Positions 1 to 6,288 of a DNA stretch of 9,519 nucleotides are shown piece after piece (within the stretch, counting starts at the first letter, position 1; every line of letters starts with the position of its first letter). Source of the stretch: an uncultured Clostridia bacterium (GTDB taxonomy: Bacteria; Bacillota; Clostridia; Christensenellales; Borkfalkiaceae). The notes below the pieces were generated by a model. It was not told the DNA's origin and did not search any database. It worked only from the letters and a program-made list of their open reading frames with translations. Both the position numbers and the translations under genes were made by a program. The DNA is taken from the NCBI GenBank assembly GCA_904501795.1, contig CAJGCK010000044.1:1-9519 (forward strand), written 5' to 3'.

Positions 1-2
1 AA

Positions 3-281
3 ATGGACTTAAAGCCCCACCAATTCGTTTCGTTGTTGGCGCAAGGTAAAATCGAAAAACTTTTAGAAAGCAAATCTATATGGACGTGTTTATCGTGTAT
101 GGCGTGTGTTGAGCGTTGTCCAAGAGGCGTAGCGCCGGCAAACGTTATAGAAGCGGTTAGAGACGTGGTAATAAGAGCGCAAGGCGCAAACGGAATTAAA
201 GCAGAAGAAATTCCTGAAATAGTAGACGAAGACACTCCGCAACAACTACTTGTAGCGGCGTATAGAAAATACAATAAGTAA
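3..281 (+). CDS. hdrC: HdrC-like heterodisulfide reductase iron-sulfur subunit (5' end outside window)
   Basis: Only the C-terminal 92 residues are visible. HdrC is a small cytoplasmic ferredoxin-like subunit, usually about 180-190 residues with two [4Fe-4S] clusters, that carries electrons between HdrA and HdrB or another acceptor. The fragment begins MDLKPHQFVSLLAQG, the stretch normally found between the two clusters. It then has the second cluster motif IWTCLSCMACVERCPRG (Cys at residues 29, 32, 35 and 39), followed by a helical tail. The methionine at position 3 is therefore most likely internal, and the true start and first cluster lie upstream of the window. hdrA follows after 23 bases with its own AAGGA site, so the two are probably co-transcribed. 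A GlpC-type or other 4Fe-4S dicluster protein is the alternative, but the hdrA neighbour favours HdrC. Confidence 0.85.
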   Translation: MDLKPHQFVSLLAQGKIEKLLESKSIWTCLSCMACVERCPRGVAPANVIEAVRDVVIRAQGANGIKAEEIPEIVDEDTPQQLLVAAYRKYNK

Positions 282-304
282 AAAATTTTTAAGGATAAAA
301 GATT

Positions 305-2299
305 ATGCATAGAATAGGAGTTTTTATATGTTGGTGTGGCAGTAACATTGCCGCAACGGTAGACGTAGAAAAGGTAGCCGAAGTAATCAAAAACGAAAAG
401 GGCGTAGTTTTTTCTGCTAACTATCAATATATGTGCTCGGAAAACGGTCAACAATTAATAAAAAAGGCGATTAAAGAACACAATTTAACCGGTATAGTAA
501 TCGGCTCGTGTTCACCGAGAATGCACGAACAAACTTTTAGAAGAGCGGCTGAATCGGCAGGGCTAAATCCCTACATGGTGGAAGTTGCAAATATAAGGGA
601 ACATTGTTCGTGGATACATAAAGACAAAGTTGAAGCAACGGAAAAGGCGATAATTCTCGTTAGAACGGCTATTGCGAAAGTAATGCTAAACGCACCGCTT
701 ACCGAAGGCGAAAGCCCCGTTACCAAGCGTGCGCTCGTAATCGGCGGTGGAATAGCGGGTATTCAAGCCGCTCTCGATATAGCGTCTGCTGGATTTGAAG
801 TAGATATAGTAGAAAAGAACGCGACTATCGGCGGAAGAATGGCACAAATAGATAAAACGTTCCCGACGCTAGACTGCGCGGCGTGTATTTTAACACCGAA
901 AATGGTTGAATGCGCGCAAAACGATAAAATAGACATTTTAACTTATAGCGAAATCGACTACGTTCAAGGTTTCGTAGGTAACTTTACCGTTACTATTAAG
1001 AGAAAAGCCCGTTACGTAGATGAAAAGAAATGTACGGGTTGTAAAGTTTGTATGGACGCGTGCCCTTCTAAAAAAGGTTTAAACGAGTTCAATATGAACA
1101 TGAACAACCGTCCTGCAATATATATACCGTTTGCACAAGCAATACCAAACGTTGCGGTAATAGACCCCGCTCAATGTATTAAACTTAAAACGGGCAAGTG
1201 CGGTTTGTGTCAAATGAAATGTGGCGCAGGTGCAATCAATTACGAAATGAAAGACGAGTATATCGACAGAAAATACGGTGCAATCGTGGTTGCAACCGGA
1301 TTTAAGCCGATAGATTTAAAAGACTTTAACGAATATGCGTATGCAGACAGTAAAGACGTTATAACTTCTCTTGAACTTGAAAGACTCATGAACGCTGCGG
1401 GCCCAACCAACGGCACGTTGCTTCGTCCGTCTGACAAAACTCACCCGCACGACATAACCTTTATTCAGTGCGTTGGATCGAGAGACGTTTCGGGCTGTGG
1501 GAAACCATATTGTTCGAAGATATGCTGTATGTATACCGCAAAACACGCAATGCTTATTAGGGAAAAATATCCTGACACCAAAGTTCACGTGTTCTACATA
1601 GACGTTAGAACGCCGGGCAAGAATTACGACGAGTTTTATCGCCGTGCCGTAGAGCAATACGACGTGGATTATATAAAGGGTATGGTTGGTAAAATCTATC
1701 CGCAACCGAACGGAAAACTTTTAGTTCAAGGTTCTAATCTAATAGACAACGAACAAGTATTGATAGAATCAGATTTGGTTGTTTTAGCAACGGCAATAGA
1801 ACCCGAACCTTCGGTAAGAAAGGTTGCAACCTTGCTCGCAACGAGTATTGACACCAATAACTTCTTAACCGAAGCGCACCCCAAACTTCGTCCTGTAGAA
1901 AGCCCAACGGCGGGCGTGTTCTTGGCGGGCGTAGTTCAAGGTCCAAGAGATATTCCTGAAACGGTTGCTATGGCAAGTGCCTGTGCGGCGAAAGTAATAG
2001 GGTTACTAGTTAAAGACTCGCTAAAGACCAACCCGTGCATCGCTCAATCAAACGAAAATATGTGTAACGGCTGTTCTCAATGCGCTAACGTGTGCGCGTA
2101 CGGAGCGATTAGTTATATTGATAAAGAATTCCGTCTTGGCGGAGGAAGAACGGAAGTACGTAGAGTGGCTTACGTTAACCCTGCGGTTTGCCAAGGCTGT
2201 GGTGCTTGTACGGTAACCTGTCCGTCGGGAGCGATGGATTTGAAAGGTTTCAGTACCAAACAAATAATGTCGGAGGTTGAAGCAATATGCAAGAAGTAA
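305..2299 (+). CDS. hdrA: HdrA-type FAD/iron-sulfur electron-bifurcating subunit
   Basis: At 664 residues this is a full-length HdrA, the cytoplasmic subunit whose FAD splits electron pairs between ferredoxin and a higher-potential acceptor. Residues 1-130 form the N-terminal Cys-bearing domain (C9, C11, C44, C69, C101). The FAD-binding GGGIAG lies at about 147-152, followed by TLDCAACILTPKM (188-200), a hallmark of HdrA. A first ferredoxin cluster uses C243, C246, C249 and C253. A second uses C291, C299, C302 and C306. The segment with IQCVGSRD and the Cys group 398/403/407/408 is the conserved second half of the thioredoxin reductase-like domain. Two C-terminal [4Fe-4S] motifs use C587/590/593/597 and C629/632/635/639. 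The start is supported by AAGGA at 291-295. The 3' end overlaps flxD by 13 bases. Family assignment is secure; the electron acceptor is not. Confidence 0.95.
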   Translation: MHRIGVFICWCGSNIAATVDVEKVAEVIKNEKGVVFSANYQYMCSENGQQLIKKAIKEHNLTGIVIGSCSPRMHEQTFRRAAESAGLNPYMVEVANIREHCSWIHKDKVEATEKAIILVRTAIAKVMLNAPLTEGESPVTKRALVIGGGIAGIQAALDIASAGFEVDIVEKNATIGGRMAQIDKTFPTLDCAACILTPKMVECAQNDKIDILTYSEIDYVQGFVGNFTVTIKRKARYVDEKKCTGCKVCMDACPSKKGLNEFNMNMNNRPAIYIPFAQAIPNVAVIDPAQCIKLKTGKCGLCQMKCGAGAINYEMKDEYIDRKYGAIVVATGFKPIDLKDFNEYAYADSKDVITSLELERLMNAAGPTNGTLLRPSDKTHPHDITFIQCVGSRDVSGCGKPYCSKICCMYTAKHAMLIREKYPDTKVHVFYIDVRTPGKNYDEFYRRAVEQYDVDYIKGMVGKIYPQPNGKLLVQGSNLIDNEQVLIESDLVVLATAIEPEPSVRKVATLLATSIDTNNFLTEAHPKLRPVESPTAGVFLAGVVQGPRDIPETVAMASACAAKVIGLLVKDSLKTNPCIAQSNENMCNGCSQCANVCAYGAISYIDKEFRLGGGRTEVRRVAYVNPAVCQGCGACTVTCPSGAMDLKGFSTKQIMSEVEAICKK

Positions 2300-2745
2300 C
2301 TAATAAAAAATACGTTCCAACGATAGTTGCGTTTTGTTGCAACTGGTGTTCGTACGCTGGTGCAGACCTAGCCGGAACTAGTAGACTTGAATATCCGGCA
2401 AACGTAAAAATAATAAGAGTACCTTGTTCGTGTAGGGTAAATCCGCTATTTATATTAAAGGCTTTCCAACGTGGAGCAGACGGCGTAATCTTATGCGGAT
2501 GCCACCCTGGTGACTGTCACTATATGACGGGTAACTATTATGCAAGAAGAAGAATGAGTTTGCTTTTCAACTTCTTAAACTATTTGGGAATAGAAAAGGA
2601 ACGCACGAGAGTAGAGTGGGTTTCGGCGGCGGAAGGCGCAAAATTCTCTGCCGTTATGAACGATTTTGCTAAAACCATCAACGAACTTGGCGAGAACAAG
2701 CGTTTACAAGACTTAAGGGTAAAGGGGGATAGAGACAATGGATAA
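2287..2745 (+). CDS. flxD: FlxD/MvhD [2Fe-2S] electron-transfer subunit
   Basis: This 152-residue protein matches the MvhD/FlxD/FrhD family (methyl-viologen-reducing hydrogenase delta), which bridges an electron-input module to HdrA through a [2Fe-2S] cluster. Signature stretches are IVAFCCNWCSYAGADLAG (13-30), IIRVPCSCRVNP (42-53) and ILKAFQRGADGV followed by GCHPGDCHY (71-79). Cysteines are at 17, 18, 21, 47, 49, 70, 72 and 77. C49 and C70 look additional to the usual set: the family normally reads C-S/T-G-R-V around 47-51, as far as I recall. The start lies inside the end of hdrA, with GGAGG at 2272-2276 placed 10 bases upstream. The gene overlaps the next by 8 bases. This coupling suggests fixed stoichiometry with HdrA and the Flx subunits. 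The flxD name rests on the NAD(P)H-type neighbour FlxA and the lack of hydrogenase genes in view. Confidence 0.94.
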   Translation: MQEVTNKKYVPTIVAFCCNWCSYAGADLAGTSRLEYPANVKIIRVPCSCRVNPLFILKAFQRGADGVILCGCHPGDCHYMTGNYYARRRMSLLFNFLNYLGIEKERTRVEWVSAAEGAKFSAVMNDFAKTINELGENKRLQDLRVKGDRDNG

Positions 2746-3727
2746 TTTACAAAACGAAATTATTAAAAAAGCGACCGCCCTTCTTACCGACAAAACGGTA
2801 GATAGAGTTATCGGCTGGAAGAGAGGCGAATTCGTTTTCGACCCAAGTCCCGCAACTTTTAGTACCGTTGAAAGTTTGAAAGATTTCGTTTACAACTCTT
2901 TCTGTGGAGCAAACCTTTCTAAATATCTTATTGCGGAGAGTAAAAAAGAAGGCAAGATAGCAGTTTTCCTAAAAGCGTGTGACAGTTACAGTTTTAACCA
3001 ACTTTTAACCGAAAAACGTATAAAGAAAGAAAACGTTTTACCTATTCTAGTTCAATGCAACGGCATGCTAGATATTTTCAAGATTAAAAACGAAGAAGGC
3101 GAAGTAGTTTTAGACGTTTTGGATAACGGCGAAACGGTAACCGTTAAATCGCCTTACGGAGATAGAAACTTAAATAAAGCGGAAGTTCTTTTGACCAAAT
3201 GTTTAAGTTGCAAGGGCTTTGCGCAAGTTGACGGAGCAGAAGAGATCAGGGTTTCTGAAAGTACACTTCCCAACTTAGATAGATTTGATATCGTAAAAGA
3301 ACTTGAAAACATGAGTGAAGATGAACGTTTTGAGTTTTGGCAAAACGAACTATCTAAATGTATCCGTTGTAACGCTTGTAGAAACGTGTGTCCGGCTTGC
3401 TCTTGTACCAAGTGCGTATTTGACAATAACGATTCGGGCGTAGCGGGAAAAGCAAACGCGGACAGTATAGAAGAACAACTTTTCCACGTTATAAGAGCGT
3501 TCCACGTTACCGGTAGATGTACCGACTGTGGAGAATGTTCAAGAGTATGTCCACAACGTATTCCATTACACTTACTCAATAGAAAGTTTATAAAAGACTC
3601 TAATACGCTATATGGCGAATATCAAGCAGGAGCGGTTGTTGATGGAAAAAGCCCGTTGACTTCGTTCACGGAAAAAGATCCAGACCCGACTGAAGCTGTT
3701 AATATGGAGGGGGTAAAAAATGCTTAG
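2738..3727 (+). CDS. flxC: Flx-type 4Fe-4S dicluster electron-transfer subunit (FlxC-like)
   Basis: A 329-residue cytoplasmic iron-sulfur protein. Its N-terminal region (1-150) has the fold seen in coenzyme F420 hydrogenase/dehydrogenase beta-like proteins, with C81 in LKACDSYSFNQ and C107 in LVQCNGM. It then has KCLSCKG (C155, C158), a [4Fe-4S] motif CIRCNACRNVCP (C208, 211, 214, 218), the adjacent Cys group PACSCTKC (221, 223, 226), and a second motif CTDCGECSRVCP (C261, 264, 267, 271). The FlxABCD module relays electrons from NAD(P)H at FlxA to FlxD and HdrA, and this subunit is one of its two ferredoxin-like wires. The start is fixed by the AAGGGGG-rich stretch just upstream and an 8-base overlap with flxD. 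The FlxC label follows the D-C-B-A gene order here, a mirror of flxABCD, so the choice between B and C is tentative. Confidence 0.85.
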   Translation: MDNLQNEIIKKATALLTDKTVDRVIGWKRGEFVFDPSPATFSTVESLKDFVYNSFCGANLSKYLIAESKKEGKIAVFLKACDSYSFNQLLTEKRIKKENVLPILVQCNGMLDIFKIKNEEGEVVLDVLDNGETVTVKSPYGDRNLNKAEVLLTKCLSCKGFAQVDGAEEIRVSESTLPNLDRFDIVKELENMSEDERFEFWQNELSKCIRCNACRNVCPACSCTKCVFDNNDSGVAGKANADSIEEQLFHVIRAFHVTGRCTDCGECSRVCPQRIPLHLLNRKFIKDSNTLYGEYQAGAVVDGKSPLTSFTEKDPDPTEAVNMEGVKNA

Positions 3728-4742
3728 AATAAAAACGGATAAATTAAACGATTTATATTCAAAAATAAATTCTTTCTCCCCATTATATTTGCCGATTAAA
3801 AAAGCAAACGCCGTTAACTACGGATTGTGGAAGGAAGACGAAGTAGTTTCACTTTCAACGCTAAAAACGGTTAAATCGCCAAAAGACTTGTTCTTTCCAC
3901 AAACGGAAGATTTAATGAAATTTAGATCGCAAGGCAACAGCATAGCCGTGACCGACGTTAGAGATGAAAAACAACCTTTCGTACTAATGGGCGTGCGTGC
4001 TTGCGACTTTAAGGCGATAGACGTTTTAGACAGAGTGTTCCTTGCCGACCCAGTTGACACCTATTATCAAAATAGAAGGCAGGCAGGTACGGTTGTAACG
4101 CTTGCTTGTAGTAGACCCGAAGAAAGCTGTTTTTGTAAAGTATTTGGTATAGACGCAACCAACCCACTTGGCGACGTTACCACCTACTTAACCGAAGAAT
4201 ACCTTTATTGGCAAGCGAACACCGAAAAGGGACAAGCGCTTACCGAAAAGATAAAGGACCTTTTTGAAGAAGCAGATGCAAAAGAAGTTGAAGACCAAAA
4301 GGCAAAGACCAAGGATATTATAGAGAAATTGCCTTTCTCTAACTTAGATTTATCGTATTTTGAAAATACTGAAACTAACGAAATATTCAGAAGCCCCGAA
4401 TGGCAAGCCCTTTCGGAAGGCTGTTTGGCTTGCGGAACGTGTACGTTCGTTTGCCCGACTTGTCAATGTTTCGATATAAGAGATTTTAAAACGGATAAAG
4501 GCGTTATAAGATATCGTTGTTGGGACTCTTGTATGTATTCCGACTTTACGCAAATGTCACACGGAAACAACAGGACCACGCAAATGCAACGTTATCGCCA
4601 AAGATTTATGCACAAATTGGTATACTATCCTGAAAATAACGACGGAGTGTATTCGTGCGTAGGTTGCGGTAGATGCGTTAACAAATGTCCGCAAAGATTA
4701 AATATCGTAAAAGTTATAAAAACTATGGGAGGAAAAAAATAA
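3720..4742 (+). CDS. flxB: Flx-type 4Fe-4S dicluster subunit (FlxB-like, HydB/AsrA family)
   Basis: A 340-residue protein of the 4Fe-4S dicluster family that includes sulfhydrogenase beta (HydB) and anaerobic sulfite reductase A. It partners an FAD/NAD(P)H subunit such as FlxA, HydG or AsrB, which is exactly the next gene. Residues 84-100 (KQPFVLMGVRACDFKAI) are the conserved core of the N-terminal domain. Clusters are CLACGTCTFVCP (C235, 238, 241, 245) with the following PTCQCFD (C248, C250), RCWDSC (C267, C271), and CVGCGRCVNKCP (C313, 316, 319, 323). Residues 165-205 are rich in Glu and Lys and look like a charged helical insert. The ribosome binding site GGAGGGGG lies at 3706-3713. The gene overlaps flxC by 8 bases and shares one base with flxA (TAATG). 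Assignment as FlxB rather than FlxC is by order and similarity to HydB. Confidence 0.86.
   Translation: MLRIKTDKLNDLYSKINSFSPLYLPIKKANAVNYGLWKEDEVVSLSTLKTVKSPKDLFFPQTEDLMKFRSQGNSIAVTDVRDEKQPFVLMGVRACDFKAIDVLDRVFLADPVDTYYQNRRQAGTVVTLACSRPEESCFCKVFGIDATNPLGDVTTYLTEEYLYWQANTEKGQALTEKIKDLFEEADAKEVEDQKAKTKDIIEKLPFSNLDLSYFENTETNEIFRSPEWQALSEGCLACGTCTFVCPTCQCFDIRDFKTDKGVIRYRCWDSCMYSDFTQMSHGNNRTTQMQRYRQRFMHKLVYYPENNDGVYSCVGCGRCVNKCPQRLNIVKVIKTMGGKK
4727..4732 (+). promoter_or_regulatory. Ribosome binding site fixing the flxA start
   Basis: GGGAGG lies 9 bases before the ATG at 4742, inside the last codons of the preceding gene. It selects this ATG over an in-frame upstream ATG at 4685 that would add 19 basic residues (SAKIKYRKSYK...) unlike any flavoprotein N-terminus. 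The stop codon of the previous gene and this ATG share one base (TAATG), an arrangement typical of translational coupling. Confidence 0.85.
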
Positions 4743-5569
4743 TGCTAAACGAACCTTTAATTCCTACTGTGTGTAAAATAACTGACGTGCGTAGAGACAC
4801 TCCCGACGTTAAAACGTTTAGAGTAGTTACGCCGGACGGGAAAAAGCCGTTCGACCATATGCCCGGTCAATGCGCAATGGTTTCAATTCCAGGCGTTGGC
4901 GAATCAATGTTTTCAATAACTAGCTCGCCCACGAACAAAGAATTTATGGAATTTTCTATAAAAAAATGCGGTTGTGTTACCGAAGTTATCCACTCTTTAG
5001 AAGCAGGTAGCGAAATAACCGTTCGCGGACCGTACGGCAGAAACTTCCCCGTAGAAGAAGACCTAAAAGGTAAAGACCTTATCTTTATAGCCGGCGGTAT
5101 TGCAATTGCGCCCCTTCGTAGCGTAATCAATTACGTAAGAGACAACCGTGAAAATTACGGTAAAGTAGATATCATCTACGGCGCAAGAAGTTCAAACGAT
5201 TTAGTAGATATTGAAGAGATCAAAAACGAGTGGAGAAACGAAAAAGATTTCAACGTATATCTAACGATAGACCGTGAAGAAGACGACTGGGAAGAACACG
5301 TAGGGTTCGTTCCGTCGTACGTAAAAGAAGTAAATTTAGACCCTAACGCAACGGTAATACTCTGTGGCCCGCCCATAATGATCAAGTTTACGCTACAAGC
5401 GCTTATGGAACTTGGATTTAAGAAAGAAAGAGTATACACCACGCTAGAACTTCGTATGAAATGCGGGGTAGGTAAATGTGGTAGATGTAACGTTGGCGCT
5501 AAATACGTATGTAAAGACGGTCCGGTATTCAGGCTCGACGAAATGGAAGAGCTTACCGGTGAGTATTAA
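4742..5569 (+). CDS. flxA: FlxA NAD(P)H:acceptor FAD/[2Fe-2S] subunit (HydG/AsrB/PyrK-like)
   Basis: A 275-residue ferredoxin-NADP reductase-family protein that should oxidise NAD(P)H and feed the Flx iron-sulfur chain. The flavin-binding stretch is MFSITSSP (56-63), the equivalent of the RxYS motif, with GPYGRNFP at 96-103 contacting FAD phosphate in relatives. The dinucleotide site is IFIAGGIAIAPLRS (114-127), and the C-terminal CGPPIM is at 208-213. The final domain, LRMKCGVGKCGRCNVG, carries the [2Fe-2S] cysteines C241, C246, C249 and C257, as in HydG, AsrB and PyrK. The start at 4742 rather than 4685 is chosen from GGGAGG at 4727-4732 and family N-termini. A DHOdehase PyrK role is unlikely because no pyrD is present and the neighbours are HdrA/FlxD. 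Whether NADH or NADPH is used cannot be read safely from the sequence. Confidence 0.92.
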   Translation: MLNEPLIPTVCKITDVRRDTPDVKTFRVVTPDGKKPFDHMPGQCAMVSIPGVGESMFSITSSPTNKEFMEFSIKKCGCVTEVIHSLEAGSEITVRGPYGRNFPVEEDLKGKDLIFIAGGIAIAPLRSVINYVRDNRENYGKVDIIYGARSSNDLVDIEEIKNEWRNEKDFNVYLTIDREEDDWEEHVGFVPSYVKEVNLDPNATVILCGPPIMIKFTLQALMELGFKKERVYTTLELRMKCGVGKCGRCNVGAKYVCKDGPVFRLDEMEELTGEY

Positions 5570-5590
5570 TAAACGGATACGCAATCCTAT

Positions 5591-5596
5591 AAGGAG
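5591..5596 (+). promoter_or_regulatory. Ribosome binding site fixing the iron-sulfur subunit start
   Basis: AAGGAG sits 7 bases before the ATG at 5604. An in-frame ATG at 5478 lies inside flxA and would add 42 residues that read as a shadow of the flxA C-terminus. The ferredoxin fold begins directly after the ATG at 5604 (KKVNVFLFGKKYQVP), so 5604 is the real start. Confidence 0.85.
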
Positions 5597-5603
5597 AAGA
5601 AAA

Positions 5604-6278
5604 ATGGAAAAGAAAGTAAACGTATTTTTATTTGGAAAGAAGTACCAAGTTCCTGAAAGCCTTACCATAATGAAGGCTATGGAATATGCAGGTTACCAAC
5701 TAGTGAGAGGTTGTGGGTGCAGAAACGGATTTTGTGGCGCGTGCGCAACCATATACAGAATTCACGGTCAACAAGAATTAAAAACCTGCCTTGCATGTCA
5801 AACTAAAGTAGAAGAAGGTATGTACGTAGCAACGTTACCTTTCTTCCCGTTAGTTAAAAAGGTATACGACGTAGAAAAGGTTTCACCCGAAGCGCAAATC
5901 ATGATGCAACTATACCCCGAAATTTATTCGTGTATCGGTTGTAACGCATGTACTAAGAGCTGTACTCAAGGCTTAAACGTAATGCAATATATCGCATACG
6001 CACAACGCGGTGATTTTACCAACTGTGCGGAAGAAAGTTTTGACTGCGTAATGTGTGGCGTATGCTCGGCAAGATGCCCTGCGGGAATATCTCATCCGCA
6101 AGTAGCGGTGCTTGCTCGCCGTTTATATGGTAAATATATCGCTCCCAAGAGCGAACATCTTGAAAAGAGAGTTGCTGAAATCAATAACGGCGACTACGTT
6201 AAATTGCTTGAAGACGTTATGAACAAACCCGTTGAGCAATTAAAAGAACTCTATAATAATAGAGAAATCGAGAAATAG
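5604..6278 (+). CDS. Fumarate reductase/succinate dehydrogenase-type iron-sulfur subunit, [2Fe-2S] plus two [4Fe-4S]
   Basis: A 224-residue cytoplasmic protein. Residues 1-80 are a plant-type ferredoxin domain with RGCGCRNGFCGAC and TCLAC (C37, C39, C44, C47, C62, C65) for a [2Fe-2S] cluster. Residues 105-180 hold two complete four-Cys motifs, CIGCNACTKSC (C110, 113, 116, 120) and CVMCGVCSARCP (C148, 151, 154, 158), joined by NVMQYIAYAQRGDF. Ordinary FrdB/SdhB has one [4Fe-4S] and one [3Fe-4S] cluster next to a quinone site. Here the second motif looks like the HdrC/GlpC type and implies two [4Fe-4S] clusters. There is no membrane segment. It lies 34 bases after flxA and 10 bases before the flavoprotein gene, so it most likely wires HdrA/Flx to that flavoprotein. 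It resembles the N-terminal part of thiol:fumarate reductase TfrB without the HdrB-like CCG domains. The exact partner is inferred. Confidence 0.78.
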   Translation: MEKKVNVFLFGKKYQVPESLTIMKAMEYAGYQLVRGCGCRNGFCGACATIYRIHGQQELKTCLACQTKVEEGMYVATLPFFPLVKKVYDVEKVSPEAQIMMQLYPEIYSCIGCNACTKSCTQGLNVMQYIAYAQRGDFTNCAEESFDCVMCGVCSARCPAGISHPQVAVLARRLYGKYIAPKSEHLEKRVAEINNGDYVKLLEDVMNKPVEQLKELYNNREIEK

Positions 6279-6288
6279 GGGGGTAATT

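Noticed and set aside
1175..1225. Irregular cysteine spacing (C291-x7-C299) in HdrA as a possible lost cluster
   Set aside because: The CxxxxTGKCGxCxxxC form is common in bacterial HdrA as I know it, so it is a family feature and not damage.
1316..1705. 129-codon minus-strand open frame
   Set aside because: Antisense to the conserved IQCVGSRD region of hdrA; no domain or ribosome site.
3154..3579. 141-codon minus-strand open frame
   Set aside because: Antisense to the cysteine motifs of the FlxC-like gene, without a ribosome site or family resemblance.
4685..4741. 19-residue N-terminal extension of FlxA
   Set aside because: It lies within the previous gene's last ferredoxin motif; GGGAGG at 4727-4732 and family N-termini favour 4742.
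4742..5569. Dihydroorotate dehydrogenase electron-transfer subunit PyrK
   Set aside because: The cysteine layout is shared with PyrK, but no pyrD or pyrimidine gene is nearby and the partners are Flx/Hdr subunits.
5478..5603. 42-residue N-terminal extension of the iron-sulfur subunit
   Set aside because: It overlaps the flxA 3' end out of frame and reads as its shadow; AAGGAG at 5591-5596 and the ferredoxin fold set the start at 5604.
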